A program made the position numbers and the translations under genes. From Cloeon dipterum (lineage: Eukaryota; Arthropoda; Insecta; Ephemeroptera; Baetidae), in contig NC_088790.1 of NCBI RefSeq assembly GCF_949628265.1, forward strand, positions 6,638,545 through 6,702,544: 64,000 nt of DNA, given 5' to 3'. Shown in pieces: positions 50,601-64,000 of the stretch; the stretch's first letter is position 1; each line of letters begins with the position of its first letter. The notes below the pieces were generated by a model, which did not search any database, was not told the origin of the DNA, and saw only the letters and a program-made list of their open reading frames with translations.

Positions 50601-52384
50601 TGGTCCGCTGCGCCAAAACATACTAACTTGATTTTAAAACATAGTTCATCACCATCACGTGTTGAACGCAACCAGAGAACGAAAAGAATGACCTACAAAA
50701 ATTTTAATTATCACTTTAAAAGGAAACCGTGTGTTGTAAAAAATATAATTTTCTTGACAGACACCCACTTCCTCATACTGCCGGAATGAATCATTCTCTT
50801 AATAACATCATCGTCATTAAACGTTTCAGAATATCATTGGACAAAACTGTTAAAGATACGCCAAAAGTGTTTCAATTTTTACTAAATTATCTGTTTGTGA
50901 ATTGGGCTTTTAGGCGAGTGTCGAAACAGAAAAGTGCAGACGAAGAAGGTTAACAGTGAATATGTGTCGAGCGCTTGGAAGCTTCTCGAGACGCTCCAAC
51001 CGGCCAACATTGCGGCTAATGAATTCCAGGTGCGTTTGTCCTTTACGACCTTTACCAATAACTCCGGAGTGACGTGTCTATAAGTGAGTCAAATTGGAGA
51101 AGGCTGTATTGTGTTCGTGGCACGCCGCAGAAGCATGCAACTGCTGACGAGTTTTATTTTTGAAAACAATGACCAGAAATACATATTTATAAAATAGGGA
51201 TCTTAAAACTGGAACGCAAAACACGCACATTTATTTTATTTTCTTTGCCGCAGTTTTATCAGCCCGTTGAATTAACCTCGACAGCTTCCGTAGTTCAATG
51301 CTAAAGAAATGTAAGCCAAAATGCTCAAACAAAAAGAATAAAAATAAACAAGCATGTGACTGCAAATTTAACTTGGTCATCATCTTCTGTATGCTCAACA
51401 ATAAACATTGAAAACTATTGACCTTGGAACTCTATTGTGGATGTGAAGCATCAATTATTCTATATTAGTCTGCTCATAACAAGCAGCTATAATCATCATA
51501 AAATATAATGTGACCATGTTAATTATCAAGGATCAGCCCTCCCAGTGCGAGGATCATCTCAATGATGTTATGAATAGCAAATTGAGCGTCAGTAAGAATT
51601 GTCAATTTTAAACCACACGTCAAGCACGAAATAAGAGGCATTTCGAAATGCCTTGTTCAAACTGAACACGATAAATGGTCCGTTCGCTTGGAGTATTATC
51701 ATAACTGTTTCCAACTACACCGACCGCTGTGAGAAATGAGCGCCCAATGACTTCTTTATATCAATTGCTTCTAGAAACTTCTGACCTCACGTGTCAGAAG
51801 AAGGGCACAGGGAAAACCTTAAGCATAATAATTTAGTCATCGGTCTACTGCTGTAATAACGCCATTTAAGCAGCTTTCAACAAAGTTAGTTCTTAATACA
51901 AACATGCTTAAAAACTGCACTGCCAATGAAAGAGCACAGACTAACGAGGAATAAAAAAATGCTCAAATAATATCAAAGTACGAAAAAAATTAAGAAACCT
52001 CTCTCTGAGAATTTGTAATACAAATAACATATTCAAATATTTAAAAAATACAAACTCTTGGAAAAAAATACCACTAAAATAAGTGTTTTAAGCTGCATCA
52101 AATTTTAAGTGTGATCATTTGTCTCTCATCTCTTTTTGACTAATACTGGCAAAAAGATTTTAAATTTTTGACTTCAAATTTACAACTGTCAGTGTTAGTA
52201 AAATAATATTAATTTTAATTCAAATTATTATATTGAAACACTGTCTTAATTACAGAAATAATAGTTTCTTCGTAGAATAAGGTGTATTTTTAAGGTAAAA
52301 AGCAATAAACTCACCATAAGGATTTCTAGCCGGCTTGGATTGGGCCACAAGGGCCAGGGCGAGCACCAGGAAAATCGTTTTCAT
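47666..52384 (-). CDS. Icarapin-like secreted protein
   Basis: Five exons: 52384-52315, 49503-49342, 49189-49068, 48976-48710 and 47920-47666. All have GT-AG borders and compatible phases, giving 291 aa. Residues 1-16 form a signal peptide (MKTIFLVLALALVAQS). The diagnostic part is exon 4: GDHVVTVNETEY, then FRIKVIDFSP, an acidic Ser/Glu-rich spacer and EMDNEIP, the arrangement of icarapin, a secreted insect protein first described as a bee venom allergen. The NET in that segment is an N-glycosylation sequon. The family function is not established; it is found in insects that have no venom, so this is not evidence for venom. Exon 5 extends the protein beyond the point where the proteins I know end; reading through the exon-4 donor would instead stop three codons later. 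Intron 1 (2.8 kb) carries an unrelated ORF. Confidence 0.88.
50068..50469 (-). CDS. Unrecognised ORF inside icarapin-like intron 1 (133 aa)
   Basis: An ATG in good context (AAAATGTC) opens a 133-codon frame on the same strand as the host gene. The N-terminal half is basic and mixed in composition; the C-terminal third is rich in Phe, Leu and Val. About 100 nt upstream lies TATATA (50572-50567) and about 45 nt downstream AATAAATAAA (near 50023-50014), so all signals for a compact single-exon transcript are present. It could be a nested gene, an alternative first exon of the host, or chance. The T-rich composition behind the aromatic tail argues for caution. No family is recognised. Confidence 0.28.
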   Translation of the reverse strand: MSFTLVKSQPVEGRVVETFDIIKKRAGKEAKRLLVFSKPRKTRLDTGINCAHSFAAGTRLADVDNFCVGDGCSARGRAYLTWAPLWTTFTACIARSISPHKTFVCFWLRFFVFSSQLLVNVFSFYYFRLVCFE

Positions 52385-52410
52385 CGTGCGAGCTGCTCTT
52401 CCTCTACTTT

Positions 52411-52450
52411 ACTGAGCTGTGGGGCCATCAGCAACCAGACCGTATATAAA
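52411..52450 (-). promoter_or_regulatory. TATA/Inr core promoter of the icarapin-like gene
   Basis: On the minus strand a TATATA box (about 52449-52444) precedes TCAGT (52415-52411), the arthropod initiator, by about 30 nt. The start codon follows about 30 nt later, giving a very short 5' UTR. The spacing is textbook for a focused insect promoter. Confidence 0.75.
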
Positions 52451-54359
52451 ATGATGAAGCGCCCCACCAAGGCGGCCACTCGTTGACGTCACTTTTGTCT
52501 CTCTGTTTTGATATAATACGCTTTGCGCTCGTATTCGCACAAGCCACGCTGCTGCTGGTGGGTATAATAGCTCGCAGCGCATTTTAATACTTGATTTTTT
52601 GTCTTCCCACCACGGTTGAGAAAAGAATTCGAGGAAAACGACGACGCACTGACATCATCCACTTTGAATGGCAATTAAACTCATGTTTTTATTTCTTGGG
52701 TGTGCGGTAATGCAAAAAGAGATGTAAACAAATTGGCCTTTGATTCATGCGGTTGTGTGTTGTGTTATGCTTTGTTTTATAAGGAATTTTGACCACTCAT
52801 TTTATGAAACACTTATATGAGGGAGACATCGTGGTTTCGTGTCATTTGACGCTTTTATTTTACCCAAGAATGCTGCAAAAAAGTTACACTATTTTTATGT
52901 TAAATAAAGGAAAAGTGAAAAACAAGCAAACTTTAATTATTATTAATCAACATCCAAAATCTTTATCAGTTATTTTATGTTTTTGTTATTGTTATATTTG
53001 TATGCTCTTCATATCAATTTGCAATGGCTCATTCAGAGTACAAAGATCTTCTTTGCACGTCAAGAAGGAGCAAAGGTCCACATTGCGAAACAACAAAATA
53101 ACTTTTTCCCTGTATGAGCATATATTTGTATTTGCATTTTTTGCGTATTTTGAATTTTATTCCGTTCATGGTTTAAAATCTATTGCAACACCATAAAATT
53201 TAAATAATAATATAACGTCTAGAAAAGTCTTATCAGCTCACATGAAGTTCGTGAAATTGATTGACACAAAAGATAACTCTTGATGACAATTCCATCTCTG
53301 CACCACGTATTTTCATACCTGGGGACTAGTTCTTTTTAGATTTAAGACCATTAAAACATAAATTCTAGTCGGTATTTATATATTATATACTTTTTTAGCA
53401 GTGCAGGAGATACAATTCAAAATTTTAGTAATTTCTTCATTGCGATATTACCAAAAAAATATATTTTCTACATAAAACCTCACAATCAGTTCTTTTTACT
53501 TTATCGGTACCAATCTTTTCAAGTTATTAAATAAATGCATATAATGATGGATGCAGGTGTGAAGAAAATAAATTAATTTTTATGCATCTAATGAGTCGAG
53601 AAGTGCTTACGAAAACGGCGAAGGCAATCTTTACTTATGCTATGTACTTAAAAATAAATCATTTGAAAGATGATATTTTGCAAGAATCAAGTGTGACTCA
53701 TGCAGCTATTGTGATCGCGAAATGGTAAGACGAGGAAAAAGTGGAAAAGCTTGTCTTCTCCTCTGAAAATTGCAGTGTTGGACGCAAGAGACACTGAGCG
53801 ATGCAATAATTTTTTGTAGGCGTCACAAAAATAAACAATGAAATCATCCAAATTGAGATTCGTGCGTAAAGGATGAGGGCACAATTAAATCGCGATGTGG
53901 GCGCAAAAAGTGCAGGCGTGGTATGTATATAGTCTGCCGCTCAAGGACTAATTTGTGATTTGCAAATACGCGGTGGTGTGTGTAATCAATGTGACGTGCA
54001 ATGAGTGCAATTGATGAATAAGTTATTAATTATTCATGCAAAAGCAAAGTACATGATTCTGAATCTGAATTATTCGTTGAGAGCGCAAAATGTTTTTTCG
54101 TTATTGGCATCGCTCTTTGCACGAGGATTTGGCGCTGGAATTTAAACAAAAAAGCCACGTGACTTTGTGTCAGGATTCTGATTCTACGCCTCCTCGAAAA
54201 TTGTTGTCACACACGTTATATTATTTCACATTTCTTCAATTGGAAAAGAAAAACGTCGTTTCTTCCCTGTTTTTTGTCTTCTACTGATAATTTAAAACAT
54301 TGCTGTTAAAATTTAAGAAGAAACTGCCTTCCTAGGAAGAGAATTACGTTCGAGAATAG
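52451..54359. other. Intergenic between icarapin-like gene and AGGF1
   Basis: The two genes diverge from this interval, so it should hold both promoters. Besides the icarapin-like TATA box nothing specific is seen. A 130-codon AT-rich open frame on the plus strand (52804-53196) resembles nothing and is not called. No TATA box is evident before AGGF1. Confidence 0.4.
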
Positions 54360-58074
<3,715 letters not shown>

Positions 58075-58121
58075 AATATTGTTTCTCCAGATCTCCTGCC
58101 TTTGTCAATTCCTCTCAAACA

Positions 58122-58127
58122 AATAAA
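58122..58127 (+). terminator. AGGF1 polyadenylation signal
   Basis: AATAAA about 50 nt after the AGGF1 stop, with a second overlapping copy close behind. Confidence 0.75.
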
Positions 58128-58338
58128 ATAAATATTTGTTCCGTTAAATATTCAAACTTTTTGCGTTTCTGTTCTTGTTTCTTATGAAATTTTGACAATT
58201 TTTTTCAATTTAGTGGACAGGATCGAAAATTTAAAAACTGCAGATCATTCTACAGTAATTAAAGTGCAAGAAAATAACTATTTTAAGAGCTGTGAAATCG
58301 GTGCTGTCGCGGCGGTTGGTGCACCTTTTATTATTGGG

Positions 58339-58596
58339 TCACTCTTTCCATTCAACGTATTCCTCGCCCAGTCTGCACGAAAAGTCTTGCGGCGGTCCTT
58401 TGTCAGGAGTATAGGTCGTTAGTATTCCTTGGAGCACTTGGCTTTCACCTAAATTTTCAAAATAGCGTGGCGATCCTGATTGACTGGCTGGCTGCGGTTG
58501 CACAACACGCGCCGCCGCTTGATTGCCCAGCACAAAGGAGATACCCCACTGGCAGGCTTCTAAGGCCGTGCGCGCTTGAACCAATACATTATTCAT
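58339..58596 (-). CDS. Unrecognised ORF head-to-head with ALP1 (85 aa)
   Basis: A minus-strand ATG frame of 85 codons with balanced, protein-like composition (ALEACQWGISFVLGNQAA; charged end EEYVEWKE) in a block GC-richer than its flanks. An in-frame stop sits immediately before the ATG. AATAAA on the same strand begins within about 10 nt of the stop. Its ATG is only 18 bp from the ALP1 ATG on the opposite strand, so the two 5' ends would overlap. The plus strand of this block is also open for part of its length (58192-58422). No family is recognised; it could be a terminal exon, a small gene, or chance. Confidence 0.3.
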   Translation of the reverse strand: MNNVLVQARTALEACQWGISFVLGNQAAARVVQPQPASQSGSPRYFENLGESQVLQGILTTYTPDKGPPQDFSCRLGEEYVEWKE

Positions 58597-58614
58597 TCAC
58601 TGAGTGGACCTACG

Positions 58615-61600
58615 ATGCGTTGCCCACCGCTCCTGCTTACGCTAGTCTTAGCTCTAGCTACCTACTCCGCAGCAACTATTGAAGGTAGGGGTGTCTTACT
58701 TTTTAATTAATGTAATGAAAATTCTAAAGTGGGAAGGGAGTATTTTTTAGCCTTGTTTAATTCCATTCAGATATATTTATTAAATGGGATTTTACGCAGC
58801 TGAATCAATCAAATTTCTGTTATTAAACGAAAGATAATTTTTACCGAAAAATCTGCAACACATAATTTATATTTTGAAGTTAGAATTAAAAAAGACCTTC
58901 AGAGCTCATAAAATAGAATATATTTTTTCAATTTTGAATTCATAATAAAAATTTGCGCTAAATTCTTATGTTAATTTATTATCAGCGGCGGATAAAAAGT
59001 AGTCCCTCACCATATATCTGTATTTCTTCTATACTCAAGAAAAAATCCAAAATAGCAAAATGCTTTCCTAAAAATTCATTTAAAAAATTTTTACGTTGCA
59101 AAATTCATACGTTGTATTAACCACTATAGAATTTAGTGCCTTCTATTTTAAAATACTGCTATATTCCCTGCAATTTTATATACTGCCATAAATGTTTAAA
59201 TGAAATAGGTAGCGCGAGCACATCATACTGCTGACAATATTTTTAACTGGCTCACAGTCAGCATTATTTAATGTAAAAGTAATCATATTCGCAATATTTA
59301 GTGTGCTTGTTTGCCGTTTCTTTGCATTATTTTGATTTTATATATGACTCTGACTATTCAAGGTATAAACAAGTTAATAAATAAACTTGTAATGCAACTT
59401 TTTACTTTGACAGAAGGTGTGGGAAACTGTTGCACGGCTCAATAATTATACATTAAACGGTTCTTGACTTGTTCAGTACGGGCGCCTGGTCATGGCGCCT
59501 CTCAGGTCAGTAACAGACCCAAGAGTGTAACGACAGAAACACAGTTTCAAAATGAGAGATTTTGTTCTACTTCTTGCTATTCTCGAGATGCACTCATTAT
59601 TGGTTCATATACTAATAACGGATGTTCTACTCTCGATCACAACTACCTAAAAAAGCATATATAGGCTTTTACGAACTTCAACAAACACATATTAAACATT
59701 TTAAAAACGCGATAGTTGTCTGGAGCAAAACTTTAAAATAATAATATTAAATGACGGTAAAGTATTTAACGGTCTTCGCTTTTTCATTACAGAAAAGGAT
59801 TACTGGATGAATTTAGGCCGTTCGCACCTGGAGCATGTTCTTTCCAAGCAACCGAACAAAAACCTCGCCAAAAACGTAATACTTTTCGTTGGGGATGGCA
59901 TGGGCCTGGCTACCGTGACAGCTGCCAGGATATTTAAGGGGCAGCAACAAGGCATGGAAGGAGCAGAAAAAGGCTCTCTAGTTTGGGAAACTTTCCCTGA
60001 TGTGGGCCTAGTCAAGGTAATAAAACTCCAAAATTATCTGTGAATACTCGTTTCTACTGCAAGCAACTCAATGCAGACTTACAACGTGGACAAGCAGGTG
60101 CCTGACTCGGCAGGAACGGGCACTGCGATTTTCACCGGCGTGAAGACTAACATGGGAGTGGTCGGGGTGGACGCCAGGGTGCCGAAGGGAAAGTGCGACG
60201 CCGCGCAGGTCAAGAAGGCCTCGCTCGACTCCATCATGCAGTGGGCGCAAGCGTCCGGAAAACTCACAGGCTTCGTCACCACGACCAGGGTGACGCATGC
60301 GACCCCCTCGTCAACCTATGCACGCAGCCCTCACAGGGAATGGGAGTGCAACGCAAAAATTCCTATTGGAGCGAAAAACTGCGTGAAGGATATCGCCAGG
60401 CAACTTATTGAGGATGAGCCAGGACGAAATTTACGGGTAATTTTAAAATGTTCATTTCTATGAGTTAAAAAATTTAAGGTTTTTTTCAATTCAAGATGAT
60501 ATTTCTTGATTTACTTATTGCGAGTTTTAGCAAATTATGTTTTTAACGGCGCATTAATGATTTATATTCTCTCTTTTATGATGCAAGAGAGTTGAAGAGA
60601 GAGTGAGTGACACAGTCTTGACGTCAGGGACACTCTTTGTAATTCTAAATAAAACTTTTAGAAATACGCATAAGGGAAAGGGTAATGATTAAAATGTATA
60701 TGAATTAAATATTAAGTGTATTTGACACCTTTTAACGCGTTTTAAAGTATAATAAACCTTCGTGGGTATTTTATCTTGAAAAATAGCTTTAAATGAAAAC
60801 AGCATAATTTTATATTAAGAATGTTGCTTCTCTATTTGTAATTTTGATACAAATTGATTTAGGTTATTTTCGGAGGTGGTTTGTCTCCAATGGGCGTTAC
60901 GAACTACACTGGTCCTGACGAAGAGGTTTGCAAACGCACCGACGGCCGAAACTTGGCCGACGAGTGGGTGCGCGACAAAGAGAGCGCCGGTGTCCGCGCT
61001 ACGTTCGTTCGCAACAACGGAGAGCTGGCGAGGGTCACGCCCGGCGAGCACGACGCTGTCATGGGTTTGCATTGCAAAAGACCTCGACGGTCGTAAAATT
61101 TAAATGTTTTTTCCCTCGCAAATGTAGGTTTATTTGCGACGAACCACATGGAATATGACGCAGCGAGAGACCAAGGGCCGGAAGGCAGTCCATCTTTGCT
61201 CAATATGACCACCACGGCGATGCGACTGCTCCAGAAAGGCCCCAATGGATTTTTGCTAATGGCACGTGACAAGACTTAGATCAGATTGCGAAAGATACAA
61301 AAAATTAATTAGTAATTTATAACAGGTCGAGGGTGGTCTAATCGACCAAGCGCATCATCAAAACTACGCCCGGCTGGCGCTCATGGAGACCGTCGGCATG
61401 GAGGCGACGGTGCAGGCTGTCTTGGAAATGACCTCCAGAGAGGACACTCTGGTCATTGTCACTGCCGACCACTCGCACACAATGACTATGAATGGATATC
61501 CGGCACGTGGCAACGATATTCTTGGTAACGCACTATGTCAACGATTAATTGTCAGAGCTGACAAGTAATGGAGAGTAAACGGAGATAAAAATCTTTATTG

Positions 61601-62240
61601 ATTTTATTGATCATGTGCCAGTAACGTAGCGGCATAAAGAGCAGGCAGCACCTTGAAATTGGTGCTGCGCACGTTGCCTACCTACACAAATTCTTATATT
61701 TGTGTGTATCTGATCTCATTTAGCGTTTTATTTTTTTGTTTTTAAAATATTTTTATTTCGCAGGCATGGCTCACAATAGTACGAAAAAGCAATTATTTGA
61801 GACATTAACCTACGCAAATGGACCAGGGCTTTATGACCACCTCAACAACGCAACAGACACGAGCAGCGTGTACCTGAATCCCAGTCAGATGGCGAATCGC
61901 AGCGATATTCACTACCGGCATTTCTCCCCCATCGGAATCAAATCCGAAACGCATGGTGGCGAGGACATCGCCGTTTACGCAATCGGTGAACAGATTTTCT
62001 AACTGTGGTAATCAGTTGTAATATATTGATTTGCATCTTTTTACAGGTCCATTTTCGCATCTTTTTAACGGAGTCCATGAACAGAATTATATTGCCCACG
62101 CAATCAGCTGCGCCGGCCAGTTTGGTCCCAATGCTGATATGTGCAAATCAACAAAATCAGCAGCAACAGGCTTTGGTTCAAAAACGCTTCCAATTGCAAT
62201 TATGTTGATTTTTATATTTGTTCGAATCACATTGTTATGA
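58615..62240 (+). CDS. Alkaline phosphatase, GPI-anchored (ALP1)
   Basis: Metal-dependent phosphomonoesterase at the outer cell surface. Eight exons: 58615-58684, 59793-60016, 60077-60436, 60863-61064, 61128-61261, 61326-61524, 61764-61985 and 62047-62240; 534 aa, normal for the family. Signal peptide [20 protein letters not shown]. Catalytic residues are all visible: metal-binding Asp in FVGDGMG, nucleophile Ser in [18 protein letters not shown], metal ligands in [11 protein letters not shown] (Glu, Asp, His), TADHSH, and His in [11 protein letters not shown]. In animal enzymes the ligand motif usually reads IDHGHH; the QA change keeps the ligands. A C-terminal cysteine pair is followed by a hydrophobic tail ([12 protein letters not shown]), as for GPI anchoring. 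The fifth intron (61262-61325) must be spliced as GC-AG. A paralogue follows 0.7 kb downstream in tandem. No TATA box was seen. Confidence 0.95.
58685..59792 (+). other. ALP1 intron 1
   Basis: AT-rich intron of 1.1 kb separating the signal-peptide exon from the catalytic exons. No repeat or coding feature is recognised. Confidence 0.7.
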
Positions 62241-62379
62241 CTTTAGCAACAAACGATCCAGAAACTCTGTTTTTCTAATGTGTTTTTTCAAGATAATTTA
62301 TTTTTTTATCATTGATATTTTATGCTGTCATTCGTCGCATTGAAATTTTAGTGGAAAAATACGATATTTCAAAAGCATG

Positions 62380-62385
62380 AATAAA
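62380..62385 (+). terminator. ALP1 polyadenylation signal
   Basis: AATAAA about 140 nt after the ALP1 stop codon. Confidence 0.65.
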
Positions 62386-62839
62386 TTTTACTGATTACAA
62401 CCATTACTGATTGTTAAATAGATAAACCTTCCATGTGCTAAACTGCGCAACCCAAAAATATTTGGTATACAAACAGAGGGTGATTTCTAGAACACAATGT
62501 AAGAGATAGAGAATGAGTTATTAAAGGAGCCAGGCCAATGAAATTATCTGAGAGACCAATAAAGTAGCTGAATGATATGAGAACGTGATGGATTAGAGAT
62601 TTTTCATCATAATTCGTAGCTACTTATCCATAAAGAGTGTATAGAGCCACATGCAGGCTATAAGCAAAATAATTATTTTCGCTTTCTTAATTCCTTGGCG
62701 TTAGCCTTATTTGACCCAAAGAACTTACTTTTAAAGAGTTAGACATTATATATTTTTAAGAAGCAACATTTTAGTGAACACCACCACTGCTATCAACTTT
62801 GAACGGGGCAAAACATTACCAAAGGATATAATAACTAAG
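62386..62839. other. Spacer between ALP1 and ALP2
   Basis: Short AT-rich spacer between tandem paralogues. It contains no gene; its distal end leads into the ALP2 promoter. Confidence 0.7.
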
Positions 62840-62878
62840 CATAAATAAGGCCATTGGTGCAGGTAGAAAATGATCAGT
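62840..62878 (+). promoter_or_regulatory. Core promoter of ALP2
   Basis: A TATA-like CATAAATAAGG (from 62840) is followed by the arthropod initiator TCAGT at 62874-62878, about 30-35 nt away. The ALP2 start codon lies about 55 nt further on, indicating a separate promoter for the second copy. Confidence 0.55.
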
Positions 62879-62932
62879 GTTGGCGCTTAAGTTCTGGGTG
62901 AGAGAACGACACGACTCATTGTTGACCTAAAA

Positions 62933-64000
62933 ATGAAGATTCTGAGCTTCATATTATTTTTATTTGGTCCTGCATTGGTTCTCGGAGCGGTACTTCCTGA
63001 CGATAGATCAGCAATCCGTGTTGAGGGTGAGCTAATTTGATTTATTATAGAAATTAAGAACGACTTAAAATATTCTAGATCAACGGGCCTGGTATAATGA
63101 CGCGAAAAACCGCTTACAACAAGAAAATGCAAAGAAGAAAAACACTAATAGAGCAAAAAATATCATTGTCTTTATTGGCGATGGATTTGGAATCTCCAGC
63201 ATTACTGCATCTCGCATTTATAAAGGACAATTAGCCGGCAACAAAGGCGAGGAAAGCTATCACAGTTTTGATTTATTTTCAAACGTTGGTCTCATCAAGG
63301 TGAAAATATTATTTCCCAAATTATATTTTTCACTGAATTGTAATAATATGATTGTTTGGGAAAAGACGTATTCCACAGATAAACAAGTAACTGATTCGGC
63401 AGCCTCAGCAACTGCCATACTTTGTGGCGTGAAGACGAAACAAGGCATGCTTGGGGTGGACCAGTCGGCGCCAAAAAATCCATGCGACAAAAAAAGTTTT
63501 GAAGCAGCCAAAGTCGAGAGCCTTTTAACATGGGCCCAAAAGGCTGGCATGCGAACTGGTGATTTTAAAAACTCTTTAAGATTACATAGGAGTATAAATC
63601 GTTTTCATCTCGGCAGGGTTGGTAACTACAACAAGAATAACTCATGCTACCCCAGCAGCGGCTTACGCACAAGTACCGAACAGAGGTTGGGAGAGTGACA
63701 CTCGCATACCTAAGGAATATAGGTCGTGCGTCAAAGACATTGCTAGGCAACTTGTGGAGGATGCCCCGGGAAAAGACCTAAACGTATAAATAAATGTTTC
63801 ATCGGACATCTTCAAATCAGATAATTAATTTCATATAATTTCAGGTTATTTTTGGTGGAGGCATGTGTCAGTTTGTTTCATGCAGATCTGACAATGAAAA
63901 TTTGCTTTCTAATTGGAAGCAAAGGGCAAACGCCGAAAAGTTGAAAAGCATGTTTGTAATGAACAAAATTCAGATGGACCAACTTACAAATGAAACAAAA
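62933..64000 (+). CDS. Alkaline phosphatase paralogue (ALP2), 5' part, cut by window end
   Basis: Second tandem phosphatase. Exons seen: 62933-63026, 63079-63299, 63366-63558, 63617-63783 and 63845 to the window end; introns are 52-66 nt, far smaller than the large introns of ALP1. Signal peptide MKILSFILFLFGPALVLG. Metal-binding Asp in FIGDGFG; nucleophile Ser in TDSAASATA, which reads like the bacterial enzyme rather than the usual animal DSAGTATA; then THATPAAAYA and VKDIARQL. In exon 5, after VIFGGG, the segment matching [15 protein letters not shown] of ALP1 is shortened, giving a more diverged surface loop. The later metal ligands (Glu/Asp/His, DHS, THGGE) lie beyond the window, so whether the enzyme is complete cannot be judged. 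Confidence 0.9.

Noticed and set aside
52804..53196. 130-codon plus-strand ORF between icarapin-like gene and AGGF1
   Set aside because: AT-driven composition (Ile, Phe, Lys, Tyr), with no homology and no signals placed to support it.

Overview
The window looks like nuclear DNA from an insect (at least a hexapod arthropod; order not determinable by eye). It is AT-rich, with split genes, GT-AG introns of about 50 to 2,800 nt, arthropod TATA/Inr promoters, microsatellites and small inverted-repeat elements. The firmest anchors are a Deformed-type Hox gene, the Hox-cluster microRNA mir-10, an icarapin-like secreted protein gene, an AGGF1 orthologue (OCRE, FHA and G-patch domains), and a tandem pair of alkaline phosphatases, the second cut by the window end.

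Layout. 1-8629 is the gene-poor 3' side of Deformed. Dfd (minus strand) occupies 8630-12092 in two coding exons, with a strong upstream ORF whose stop overlaps the Dfd start codon. 12.3-41 kb is a gene desert with scattered GC-rich islands. It holds mir-10 at about 31.7 kb on the same strand as Dfd, and two related repeat copies at 24.4 and 37.2 kb. At 41.6 kb there is a strong miRNA-like hairpin. From 43.0 to 46.5 kb lies a mobile-element-like structure with inverted arms of about 540 bp, flanked by an 11-bp direct repeat and containing a possible solo LTR. After it come ordinary genes: icarapin-like (minus, 47.7-52.4 kb), AGGF1 (plus, 54.4-58.1 kb), ALP1 (plus, 58.6-62.2 kb) and ALP2 (plus, from 62.9 kb).

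How it fits together. Dfd and mir-10 share strand and order as in other arthropod Hox clusters, where mir-10 lies between Dfd and Scr. Going upstream, however, no Scr homeobox or hexapeptide exon appears in the 32 kb beyond mir-10; unrelated housekeeping and secreted-protein genes appear instead. Either the Hox cluster is broken or has been invaded here, or the Dfd-Scr interval is unusually large and contains foreign genes. The mobile-element structure sits in the transition zone, but a causal link is only inference.

Most conspicuous undescribed-looking items: the 41.6-kb hairpin, the long inverted-repeat element, the Dfd upstream ORF, and two compact unrecognised ORFs (one inside icarapin intron 1, one head-to-head with ALP1). 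All homology calls are from reading the translations; no database search was run.
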